From positions 1 through 37,033 of the forward strand of contig CAZRGV010000056.1 of NCBI GenBank assembly GCA_964599655.1: a stretch of 37,033 nucleotides of DNA, written 5' to 3'. The DNA comes from CAZRGV01 sp964599655. GTDB lineage: Bacteria > Planctomycetota > Planctomycetia > Isosphaerales > Isosphaeraceae. Position 1 is the first letter of the stretch. Every line of letters begins with the position of its first letter. This document shows, piece after piece, positions 1-6,630 of the stretch. The position numbers were made by a program, and so were the translations under genes. A model generated the notes under the pieces. The model saw only the letters and a list, made by a program, of their open reading frames with translations, was not told where the DNA came from and searched no databases.

Positions 1-1
1 C

Positions 2-1915
2 GCCCGGATGGGGCGGCCCGCTCTAGTTCTCTCGCACAACAAGACGCTCGCCGCGCAGCTCTATGCCGAGTTCCGGGAGTTCTTCCCGCACAACGCCGTC
101 CGCTACTTCGTCAGCTATTACGACTACTACCAGCCCGAGGCGTACATCCCCCAACGCGACATCTACATCGAGAAGGACGCCTCGATCAACGACGAGATCG
201 AGCGTCTTCGCCTGGCCTGCACCAGCGCCCTGGTCAGCCGCAAGGACGTCGTCGTGGTGGCGAGTGTCTCCTGCATCTACGGTCTCGGCTCGCCCGAGGA
301 TTACCGCAAGATGATGGTCCCCTTGCGCCTTGGGCAGATCATCGACCGCGACGAGATGCTCCTGAAGTTCGTGGATATCCAGTATGACCGCAACGACGTC
401 TCGTTCGAGCGAGGCAAGTTCCGGGTTCGAGGCGACGTGGTCGAGCTCTGGCCCGCCTACGAAGAAGTCGGCGTTCGCATCGAGCTCTTCGGCGACGAGG
501 TGGAAACCTTGGCCGTCATCGACCCTCTGACCGGTTCGGTGCTGGAACGCAAGGAAGAGCTGGTCGTCTATCCGGCCAAGCATTTCGTTTTGCCCGAGGA
601 GCGCATCCAATCGTCGGTCAAGGCGATTCAGGAGGAACTCGAGCAACGTCTCCAACAGCTCAAGGAACAAGGCAAGCTGCTTGAGGCCCAGCGGCTGGCC
701 GCTCGAACGCGCTATGATATCGAAATGCTGCTCGAAGTTGGCTACTGCCAGGGAATCGAGAACTATTCCCGGCACCTTTCGGGCCGCAAGCCGGGCGAAA
801 CCCCGACCACGCTGCTCGACTTCTTCCCGCCCGACAGCCTGCTCTTCATTGACGAGTCGCACGTCAGCGTGCCCCAGGTTCGGGGCATGTTCGCGGGGGA
901 CTTCAGCCGCAAGAGCACGCTGGTCGAACACGGGTTCCGGCTTCCGAGCGCTCTCGACAACCGCCCCTTGCGGTTCGATGAGTGGGAGAAGAAGCTCGGG
1001 CCTCGCGTCTACGTCTCCGCCACTCCGGGTGATTATGAGATCACCATGTCGGGCGGTGAGGTCGTCGAGCAGGTCATCCGTCCCACGGGACTGGTCGATC
1101 CGGTCGTCCGCGTCGAGCCCGCGCGAGGTCAGGTGCCGGCCTTGCTCAACGAGGTGAAACAACGCGCCGAGGTGGGCGAGCGCGTGCTCATCACCCTCAC
1201 CAAGCGGCTGGCCGAAGACCTGTCCACGTTCCTCAAGGAACAAGGCCTTCGGACCAAGTGGCTCCACTCCGAGCTCGACGCCTTCGAACGCGTCACCATC
1301 CTGAGAGAGCTTCGCGAGGGGGCCTTCGACGCTCTGGTCGGTGTTAACCTGCTCCGCGAAGGGTTGGACCTGCCCGAGGTGTCGATGGTCTGCATCCTCG
1401 ATGCCGACAAGGAAGGCTTCCTTCGAAGCGAGACCAGCTTGATTCAAACGATCGGCCGCGCCGCCCGAAACGTCAACGCCGAGGTCGTGCTCTACGCCGA
1501 CACGGTGACCAACTCGATGCAGCGAGCCATCGACGAAACGAACCGCCGTCGGGCGCTCCAACTCGAATACAATGCCCGGCAGGGCATCACGCCGGAGACA
1601 ATCCGCAAGGCCATTCGGCGCGGCATCGAGGAGGAAATCCAGGCCAAGGCCGAGGTCCGCAAGGCGGTCGGCCGTGATGAAGTCGCCGACGCCACGGAGG
1701 AATACCTCAACGAGCTGGAGGCCGAGATGCTCCAGGCCGCTGAGAACCTGGAGTTCGAGCGGGCCGCGGCCCTTCGAGACCGAATCATGGAGCTCCGCTC
1801 CGCCAAGGGCGGCGGACCCGCTCGACCATCGGCCAGTCCCCAGGCGGCCCGTGCCCGCTCTCGGGCCAAAGCGGTCCAGACAAAACGAACCCAACGCCGG
1901 CCCAAACCGCTCTGA
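2..1915 (+). CDS. uvrB: UvrABC system protein B (UvrB), 5'-truncated by window edge
   Basis: DNA-damage recognition helicase subunit of nucleotide excision repair; it loads onto damage with UvrA and then recruits UvrC. The frame is open to the left edge, so the gene starts outside the window and the N-terminal Walker A region is missing. Visible features in order: SHNKTLAAQLY and the YYDYYQPEAY beta-hairpin region (about 10-45), SVSCIYGLG, the Walker B box DESH followed by VSVPQV, VSATPGDYE, HSELDAFERV, GVNLLREGLDLPEVS and QTIGRAARN (helicase motifs V-VI), and a C-terminal UVR domain (EAEMLQAAENLEFERAAALRDR) that contacts UvrC. About 35 further residues form a basic Ala/Arg/Lys/Pro-rich tail, which is low-complexity and probably lineage-specific. 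The internal ATG at position 8 is not the true start, because family homology extends upstream of it. Confidence 0.97.
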   Translation, partial: ARMGRPALVLSHNKTLAAQLYAEFREFFPHNAVRYFVSYYDYYQPEAYIPQRDIYIEKDASINDEIERLRLACTSALVSRKDVVVVASVSCIYGLGSPEDYRKMMVPLRLGQIIDRDEMLLKFVDIQYDRNDVSFERGKFRVRGDVVELWPAYEEVGVRIELFGDEVETLAVIDPLTGSVLERKEELVVYPAKHFVLPEERIQSSVKAIQEELEQRLQQLKEQGKLLEAQRLAARTRYDIEMLLEVGYCQGIENYSRHLSGRKPGETPTTLLDFFPPDSLLFIDESHVSVPQVRGMFAGDFSRKSTLVEHGFRLPSALDNRPLRFDEWEKKLGPRVYVSATPGDYEITMSGGEVVEQVIRPTGLVDPVVRVEPARGQVPALLNEVKQRAEVGERVLITLTKRLAEDLSTFLKEQGLRTKWLHSELDAFERVTILRELREGAFDALVGVNLLREGLDLPEVSMVCILDADKEGFLRSETSLIQTIGRAARNVNAEVVLYADTVTNSMQRAIDETNRRRALQLEYNARQGITPETIRKAIRRGIEEEIQAKAEVRKAVGRDEVADATEEYLNELEAEMLQAAENLEFERAAALRDRIMELRSAKGGGPARPSASPQAARARSRAKAVQTKRTQRRPKPL

Positions 1916-2063
1916 TCCAGGATGCGCGGGTGCCGCCTGGCAGGTGGCCCATTCTGGCCGAGTGCCAACAGGGCCAGGGCAAGGTTTCGTATTGTGGTCG
2001 GGGTGTCGCGAGAATCGGTCGCTCGTCGAGGTGGTTTCGCTCGGGCCTTCCTGAGGCGGGCCG

Positions 2064-2477
2064 ATGATTTGGTATCGCATTCTGGCCGACCTGATCGTCG
2101 TCTTCCACGCGGCCTATGTCGGTTTCGTCGTGTTTGGGCAGTTGGCGATTCTCCTGGGTCTGGCGCTTCGACAACGTTGGGCCAGAAACCCGGCGTTCCG
2201 TCTCGTCCACCTGGCGATGATCGCGATCGTCGTTCTCGAAGCCTGGGTGGGGATGGTTTGCCCCTTGACGACCTGGGAATCGGCCCTGCGAGAAAAGGCC
2301 GGTCAGACGGGTTATCCGGGCGATTTCATCGGATACTGGGCTCACCGGCTCATCTTCTTCCAGGCCGAGCCCTGGGTCTTTACACTGATCTATACCCTGT
2401 TCGGCCTGGTCGTGGCGGCCACCTTCGTGTTCGCGCCGCCTCGATGGCCTCGCCGTGGTGAGCCTCGCCCCACATGA
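2064..2477 (+). CDS. DUF2784 family small membrane protein
   Basis: Protein of 137 residues with about four hydrophobic segments (near 5-30, 45-65, 90-105 and 108-125), so an inner-membrane protein. The family signature is visible as RILADLIVVFHAAYVGFVV at the start, the central VCPLTTWE segment and GYPGDFIGYW. These are hallmarks of DUF2784, whose function is unknown. The ATG start is preceded by GAGGCGG at a suitable spacing. The stop overlaps the nadC start in an ATGA, so the two are probably translationally coupled and cotranscribed with birA. No link between this membrane protein and NAD or biotin metabolism is known to me, so the shared operon may simply be housekeeping. Confidence 0.85.
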   Translation: MIWYRILADLIVVFHAAYVGFVVFGQLAILLGLALRQRWARNPAFRLVHLAMIAIVVLEAWVGMVCPLTTWESALREKAGQTGYPGDFIGYWAHRLIFFQAEPWVFTLIYTLFGLVVAATFVFAPPRWPRRGEPRPT

Positions 2478-3385
2478 CGCGAACGACCGAACCACCTCGA
2501 TTCGGAGACGCCGAACGAGCCAATGCGCGGGCCCTGATCGACCTGGCGTTGGCCGAGGATCTCGGTGCGGTTGGCGATCTGACCTCGCGGCTGACCATCC
2601 CCGCCGACGCGATGGGCTCGGCCCGGTTCGTCGCCAGGGCACCCGGACGGCTTTCGGGGCTGCCGATCGTCTCGATGCTGGCGTCCCCGTTCGGCCTGAG
2701 CCTGACGCACGCTCCGGGAATCGCCGATGGCGCCGATCTCTCGCGGGGGAGCGTGGTGGCCCATGTCGCCGGATCGATGCGGGCGTTGCTGTCCATGGAA
2801 CGAACGGCGCTGAATTTTCTCCAGCGGCTCAGCGGCGTGGCCAGTCTGACCGCCCGTTACGTGGCGGCGATTGCGGGCACGCGGGCCGTCATTCTCGACA
2901 CCCGCAAGACCACTCCCGGCTGGCGGGTCCTGGAGAAGTACGCCGTGCGATGCGGCGGCGGCGTGAACCATCGGATGGGCCTGTACGACGCCGTGCTCAT
3001 CAAGGACAACCATCTGGCCTGGCTCGTGTCGGAAGGCGATCCGATCGGTCGAGCGATGGCCTCGGCCAGGGCGGAGGCGCCGGCCGGAACGATCATCGAG
3101 GTTGAGGTGGACTCCCTCTCCCAGTTCGACCGCGCCCTCGAATGCCGGCCGGACATCATCCTGGTGGATAACCTCGGTCCCGACCTGCTGGCCGAGGCCG
3201 TTCGCCGACGCGACGAACGGGCGCCCGGCGTGCAACTGGAGGCGTCCGGCGGCGTGACGCTGGNNNNNNNNNNCGTGCGTGCCCTGGCGGAAACCGGCGT
3301 GGATCGAATCAGTGTCGGGGCCCTGACGCACTCGGCCCCCGCGCTCGATCTCGCCCTCGACTTCGAGATGTCCTTGCCATCGTGA
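2474..3385 (+). CDS. nadC: Nicotinate-nucleotide pyrophosphorylase (carboxylating), quinolinate phosphoribosyltransferase
   Basis: Converts quinolinate and PRPP to nicotinate mononucleotide, CO2 and pyrophosphate in de novo NAD synthesis in the cytoplasm. About 303 residues, the usual length for the family. Recognisable motifs are ERTALNFLQRLSGVA, the substrate-binding DTRKTTPGWR followed by KYAVRCGGGVNHR, LYDAVLIKDNH, EVEVDSL and the C-terminal ISVGALTHSAPALD phosphate-binding segment. Ten Ns at 3264-3273 sit between GGVTL and VRALAETGVD; homologues usually have about two residues there while the Ns span four codons, so the gap length is probably nominal. The start overlaps the DUF2784 stop (ATGA) and the stop overlaps the GTG start of birA, giving a compact three-gene operon. 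Confidence 0.96.
   Translation: MTRTTEPPRFGDAERANARALIDLALAEDLGAVGDLTSRLTIPADAMGSARFVARAPGRLSGLPIVSMLASPFGLSLTHAPGIADGADLSRGSVVAHVAGSMRALLSMERTALNFLQRLSGVASLTARYVAAIAGTRAVILDTRKTTPGWRVLEKYAVRCGGGVNHRMGLYDAVLIKDNHLAWLVSEGDPIGRAMASARAEAPAGTIIEVEVDSLSQFDRALECRPDIILVDNLGPDLLAEAVRRRDERAPGVQLEASGGVTLXXXXVRALAETGVDRISVGALTHSAPALDLALDFEMSLPS
3264..3273. other. Assembly gap (10 N) inside nadC
   Basis: Ten consecutive Ns. The reading frame happens to continue, but the true length is unknown. Confidence 0.98.
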
Positions 3386-4359
3386 ACATCCCCCTCCTTC
3401 ATCGGCTTCGAGCGTCACCAGACAGCTTCCTGCCGCTTGCGGCGCTCGGGCCCGACCTCGAACGGGTTCGCCGTGATCTGGACGAACTGGCCGCGTTCGG
3501 CTTCGCGCTGGAGCAGCACCCGTATCATGGCGTCGCGTACCGAGGTCCCGCCCGGCGGCTTTGCCCCGACCAGATCGAGTGGGAGCTAGAAACCACGCGG
3601 ATCGGCCGTCGAATCGCCGTCTGGAATCGGGTCACCAGCACGAATGACCTCGCCACCCGGGCGGCAGGGTCGACGGCCAACGACGGCCTGGTCGTCCTGG
3701 CCGAGGAACAAACGGCCGGTCGGGGGCGACGTGGTCGTTCGTGGTCGGCCCCTCCGGCGTCCTCCCTCCTGATGTCGACGCTGATCTTTCCCCCGGACCT
3801 CCTGGCGAATCCAGGTTGGCTCACGGCGCTGGGGGCCGTCGCGGTCGCCGAGGTGGTGGAGCATTGGACCGGCCAGAGGGCGAGCATCAAGTGGCCGAAC
3901 GACGTTCGAATCTCGGGACGGAAGGTGGCCGGCATCCTCGTCGAACGTGGGCTGGGAGCGGTGCTCGGCGTGGGTTTGAACGTCAACATCGAGGCCGAGG
4001 AGTTCCCCGAGGACCTGCGCGCCTCGGCGGCCTCGCTTCAGATGTTCTCGGGCGATCCCCTGGATCGCTCGGAGGTCGCCCGTTGCTTGATCCGGTGCCT
4101 GGATCAGCATTTTCTTGACGGATTGAGGTCGGGACCTGGGTTGCTCAACGACCGCTGGCGGTCACGGCTCGAACCTCTGGGGCGCTTGGTTCGGCTGAAG
4201 ACCCACGACGGCTTGGTTGTGGGCCGTCTTGTGGACGCCGACCTGGAACTGGGATTGACCGTTGTGCTGGAAAATGGGCGGACACGACGGGTGTCGCACG
4301 TCGAGGTGACCTCCTTCGACGGGGATTCCCCCGATTGCGGGACCACTCGTGTGATTTGA
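3382..4359 (+). CDS. birA: Biotin--[acetyl-CoA-carboxylase] ligase (BirA)
   Basis: Activates biotin with ATP to biotinyl-AMP and transfers it to the lysine of biotin carboxyl carrier proteins. The protein has 325 residues. Residues 1-60 resemble the winged helix of group II BirA (LERVRRDLDELAAFGFALE), so it may also act as a biotin-responsive repressor. The catalytic domain shows TSTNDLA, the biotinyl-AMP loop GRGRRGRSW, the KWPNDV and GRKVAGILVE motifs and GVGLNVN, followed by a C-terminal SH3-like cap. The start is GTG within a GTGA overlap with the nadC stop. An ATG-only start would lose the N-terminal domain, so GTG is preferred. Whether the winged helix binds DNA here is inference; no operator was identified. 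Confidence 0.95.
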   Translation: MNIPLLHRLRASPDSFLPLAALGPDLERVRRDLDELAAFGFALEQHPYHGVAYRGPARRLCPDQIEWELETTRIGRRIAVWNRVTSTNDLATRAAGSTANDGLVVLAEEQTAGRGRRGRSWSAPPASSLLMSTLIFPPDLLANPGWLTALGAVAVAEVVEHWTGQRASIKWPNDVRISGRKVAGILVERGLGAVLGVGLNVNIEAEEFPEDLRASAASLQMFSGDPLDRSEVARCLIRCLDQHFLDGLRSGPGLLNDRWRSRLEPLGRLVRLKTHDGLVVGRLVDADLELGLTVVLENGRTRRVSHVEVTSFDGDSPDCGTTRVI

Positions 4360-4769
4360 CAGATGGATGCAGCGGGCCTACGGTCAAATCGGAGGGGCCG
4401 TCGCGAGGCGACCACTTCTCCGGTCCGCAAGACCGGGTATCCACCGCCTGGCTTCGCGAGGCGGGAGGGCGTCGAGATCAACGCCTTTGGGGAGGGGCGT
4501 TGGTTGCCAAGGGCGGGAGGCGGGCTGCTGGGAGCAGTCCGAGGGGCCTCCCGCCCTTGGCGTTTGCCCCCAGACGATCGCCCCGAAATCCGAACGCCGT
4601 GTCGCGATCAGGCAATCGCCCTGAATTCGGCCCGAATTCGTGTTGGAACTGGGTCAAGAGGGCTGGTAAACTCGCTCTATTACGCTCGACCCACCGATCT
4701 TGACCCGCCGCTCGTCTCACGCGTCGAGAAGGTGGCCCCTCCCAGGGTTGCCTGCGACGGAGGCCGCCG
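4360..4769. other. Intergenic region between birA and the TPR gene
   Basis: About 410 bases with no convincing gene; the open frames here are Arg/Gly/Pro-rich and typical of GC-rich noncoding DNA. The only clear structure is the long hairpin at 4506-4561. A ribosome binding site (GGAGG at 4759-4763) precedes the next gene. Confidence 0.6.
4506..4561. terminator. Long perfect hairpin downstream of birA
   Basis: GCCAAGGGCGGGAGG (4506-4520) is the exact reverse complement of 4547-4561, a 15-bp perfect stem. The 26-base loop contains a second nested stem, CGGGCTGCT/AGCAGTCCG with one G-U pair and a GGG loop. It lies about 150 bases after the birA stop. There is no clear T-tract, so a classical intrinsic terminator is uncertain. 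A REP-like repeat or an mRNA 3'-end stabiliser are alternatives. Confidence 0.5.
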
Positions 4770-5600
4770 ATGGCGATCCGACCGGACCCGTCAGACCCGT
4801 TGCCCTGGATCGCCTCGCGGCAACCTCGACCCACCGTGATGTCGCAAGCCGGTCGGATCGTTCTCGCCGCATTGACCCTCCTTGGGATCCTGGTCCCGAA
4901 CCTTCCACGCCCCGCCCATGCCCGCGCCCGCCACGGAGCCGACGCCATGCTGGAACCGCACACCGCCTCGCTGCTGGTCGATTACTTCGATACGTTCCTT
5001 CGCAACCAGGATATCGAGAGTTTTCGCCAGAGCGTGACCGCACGCTACACCGAGGGAACCCTCGGGCGGTTGGCGCAATCCGGCGGTGTCAAGGCAAGGC
5101 GGGCGGCCGTGCTCGCCCTGGGACTTGTTGGGAGCTTCGAATCCAATGAAGCCGTGGCCCGTGGTTTGCGCGACCCTGATCCCGTCGTCCGGAACCTCGC
5201 CCAGAATGCCCTTTGGGCGATCTGGTTCCGCGCCGACACGCCCGAGAACAACGCGAGGCTTCAGCAAGTCCGAGATCTCATCGGACGCGACCGATATCAT
5301 GAGGCGATCGGACTGGCCAGCAGCCTGATCGAACGCGCTCCGGGCTTCGCCGAGGCCTACAACCAGCGGGCCATCGCCTTGTTCGCACTCGACCGCTTCG
5401 CCGAGAGCGCGGCCGATTGCCGTCGGGTCCTCGAGCGAAACCCCTATCACATCGGGGCCCTTTCCGGCCTCGGCCAGTGCTACATTCGCCTCAATCGACG
5501 GAACGACGCCCTCGCCACCTTTCGACAGGCGCTGAAGATCCAGCCTTACAGCGAGAACCTCCGACAGACCGTGACCGCCCTGGAACTGGCCGACGACTGA
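4770..5600 (+). CDS. Exported HEAT-repeat/TPR protein
   Basis: Protein of 276 residues. After a long N-terminal stretch, a hydrophobic segment (about 28-43, RIVLAALTLLGILVPNL) ending near AHARA looks like a Sec signal peptide or anchor. Residues about 85-135 form a HEAT-like unit (ARRAAVLALGLVGSFESNEAVARGLRDPDPVVRNLAQNALW). Residues about 150-260 carry three TPR-type helix pairs (IERAPGFAEAYNQRAIALFAL, VLERNPYHIGALSGLGQCYIRL, ALKIQPYSENLRQTVTAL). Such proteins are scaffolds; no catalytic residues are seen and the partner is unknown. The start at 4770 has a strong GGAGG 6 bases upstream. An internal ATG at 4839 would give a shorter n-region but has no visible ribosome binding site. The gene appears monocistronic and its 3' side faces the hairpin array. 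Confidence 0.85.
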   Translation: MAIRPDPSDPLPWIASRQPRPTVMSQAGRIVLAALTLLGILVPNLPRPAHARARHGADAMLEPHTASLLVDYFDTFLRNQDIESFRQSVTARYTEGTLGRLAQSGGVKARRAAVLALGLVGSFESNEAVARGLRDPDPVVRNLAQNALWAIWFRADTPENNARLQQVRDLIGRDRYHEAIGLASSLIERAPGFAEAYNQRAIALFALDRFAESAADCRRVLERNPYHIGALSGLGQCYIRLNRRNDALATFRQALKIQPYSENLRQTVTALELADD

Positions 5601-5846
5601 CTCGGAACCGCTCCCGCGGCCATCGCGGCAAGGTGGACGAGGCCCGGGAATCCCCCCGGCCGTAACAGACTCGAACGGGCTGAGGTCGTCCGACTTCGGA
5701 TCGATCGGGCCTCGTGGAATTCCTCGCGCGGAAACCTGCCGCTGCCGCCGCGGCAACATCCTCTTGAGATTGAGTATTCAAAACCTGATCCGTGCTTTTT
5801 TCGCGGCTCAGGTTCGGAACGCTGAGGAAACGGGTTTCCTGTCCAT
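5601..5846. other. Gene-free flank before the hairpin array
   Basis: No gene seen. Two short inverted repeats are visible just upstream of the array: CTCAG/CTGAG near 5807-5826 and GGAAAC-GG-GTTTCC at 5826-5839. Either may belong to the 3' untranslated region of the TPR gene. Confidence 0.4.
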
Positions 5847-5932
5847 GGCTCAAGGGTCCCGGCTCGTGAACCGCGTCGTACCTTCCCCCCCGGGAGCACG
5901 ATCGCTCGAACACGAGCCGGGGCCTACGAGCC
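5847..5932. repeat. Hairpin unit 1
   Basis: Tip variant CCTTCCCCCCCGGGAG at 5881-5896. Inner stem TCGT 5876-5879 with ACGA 5898-5901, with A5880/C5897 mismatched at the tip. Outer stem CCCGGCTCGTG 5858-5868 with 5911-5921 (11 bp, perfect). Basal GGCTC 5847-5851 with GAGCC 5928-5932. Confidence 0.75.
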
Positions 5933-5951
5933 CCCCTTGAATCCCTTCGTC

Positions 5952-6044
5952 CGCGGTCCGGCGGGTTCGACCCGTGTGGCTGAGGTCCTGCCTTCCCCCC
6001 CAGGAGCAGGACACCAAGTCACGGGTCGAACCCGCGAGACCGCG
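5952..6044. repeat. Hairpin unit 2 (near-copy of unit 5)
   Basis: Tip 5991-6006. Inner stem GTCCTG 5985-5990 with CAGGAC 6007-6012. Outer stem GCGGGTTCGACCCGTG 5961-5976 with 6020-6035 (16 bp, perfect). Basal CGCGGTC 5952-5958 with GACCGCG 6038-6044. Confidence 0.85.
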
Positions 6045-6070
6045 ATTTGGGATCGGCCGTGCAGCATCAG

Positions 6071-6151
6071 CCTGGCGGCCCTGCCCCGTGGCCGGCTCCG
6101 TGCCTTCCCCCCCAGGAGCACGGAGCCCGGCCACGGACCAGGGCGGCCAGG
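6071..6151. repeat. Hairpin unit 3
   Basis: Tip 6103-6118. Inner stem CTCCGTG 6096-6102 with CACGGAG 6119-6125. Middle stem CCGTGGCCG 6086-6094 with 6128-6136. Basal stem 6071-6083 with 6139-6151 (13 positions, one G/G mismatch). GATCGGC at 6051-6057 could extend the pairing to GCCGATC at 6151-6157. Confidence 0.85.
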
Positions 6152-6181
6152 CCGATCGACAGAGCGCGTTGTTGACGCGAA

Positions 6182-6269
6182 GGGCCGGGGAGACCCGCCT
6201 CGTAAACCCGCGTCGTGCCTTCCCCCCCAGGAGCACGAAGCGGGCAGACGGGGCGGGCCCTCCAGGCCC
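6182..6269. repeat. Hairpin unit 4
   Basis: Tip 6218-6233. Inner stem TCGTG 6213-6217 with CACGA 6234-6238. CCCGC 6207-6211 with GCGGG 6240-6244. Outer stem CCCGCCTCGT 6194-6203 with ACGGGGCGGG 6248-6257 (one T-G wobble). Basal GGGCC 6182-6186 with GGCCC 6265-6269. Confidence 0.8.
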
Positions 6270-6288
6270 CTCGTGGCGTGGTAGGCAC

Positions 6289-6379
6289 GCGGTCCGGCGG
6301 GTTCGACCCGTGTGGCTGAGGTCCTGCCTTCCCCCCCAGGAGCAGGACACCAGGCCACGGGTCGAACCCGCCAGACCGC
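6289..6379. repeat. Hairpin unit 5 (near-copy of unit 2)
   Basis: Tip 6327-6342. Inner stem GTCCTG 6321-6326 with CAGGAC 6343-6348. Outer stem 6297-6312 with 6356-6371 (16 bp, perfect, same sequence as unit 2). Basal GCGGTC 6289-6294 with GACCGC 6374-6379. It differs from unit 2 mainly in the 3' internal-loop bases. Confidence 0.85.
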
Positions 6380-6400
6380 CTTCGAAACTCGAGGCGAACG

Positions 6401-6491
6401 GGAAGCCTGGGGAACCCGACCCGTGGCCGACACCATGTCTTCCCCCCCAGGAGCATGGAACGTATTCACGGGTCGGGTCCTCCAGGCTTCC
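6401..6491. repeat. Hairpin unit 6
   Basis: Tip variant TCTTCCCCCCCAGGAG at 6438-6453. Inner stem CCATG 6433-6437 with CATGG 6454-6458. Outer stem ACCCGACCCGTG 6414-6425 with 6467-6478 (12 bp, perfect). Basal GGAAGCCTGG 6401-6410 with CCAGGCTTCC 6482-6491 (10 bp, perfect). Confidence 0.85.
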
Positions 6492-6630
6492 ACACAACAA
6501 CACTTGAGTAACACGGCGAGAATCAGATCTCGATAATCGATACGCAGTAACGAGTCAGGGGCTGAGACATCCGGGTCGCCGTCGCCGACGATCCTCGATC
6601 AACGCGACCCGGAACCAACCGACACTTAAA

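Larger units (their letters stand above)
5847..6491. repeat. Array of six tandem hairpin units with invariant C-rich tip (candidate structured RNA or cruciform element)
   Basis: Six copies of a 16-base motif, consensus CCTTCCCCCCCAGGAG, begin at 5881, 5991, 6103, 6218, 6327 and 6438, spaced 110, 112, 115, 109 and 111 bases. Each copy is flanked by complementary arms that form an inner stem of 4-7 bp, an internal loop, an outer stem of 9-16 bp and usually a basal stem. Between units the arm sequences differ but pairing is kept, so the structure is conserved while only the tip sequence is constant. The array fills the gap between the convergent ends of the TPR gene (+) and the SbtA-like gene (-). 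Spacing is not a fixed multiple of three, which argues against a protein repeat. I do not recognise the family. Orientation is undetermined, because the imperfect pairs favour different strands in different units. Confidence 0.85.

Noticed and set aside
23..2080. 685-residue minus-strand open frame
   Set aside because: It is the antisense of uvrB, whose family identity is certain; the product resembles no protein.
5961..6035. tRNA-like T-arm (GGGTTCGACCC)
   Set aside because: The motif is part of a long stem and no acceptor, D-arm or anticodon arm can be formed around it.
5847..6491. CRISPR array
   Set aside because: The constant part is only 16 bases and the intervening about 95 bases are palindromic arms paired around it, not unique spacers. 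No cas genes are in the window.
5847..6491. Integron attC cassette array
   Set aside because: attC sites conserve their ends (RYYYAAC/GTTRRRY) and vary at the tip; here the tip is constant and the ends vary. No integrase and no cassette genes between units.
5850..6514. Repeat protein encoded by the array (frames with CSWGGR or APGGEG repeats)
   Set aside because: Unit spacing (110, 112, 115, 109, 111) shifts frame between units, and several frames on both strands are open merely because of GC richness. The arms show base-pair conservation, not codon conservation.
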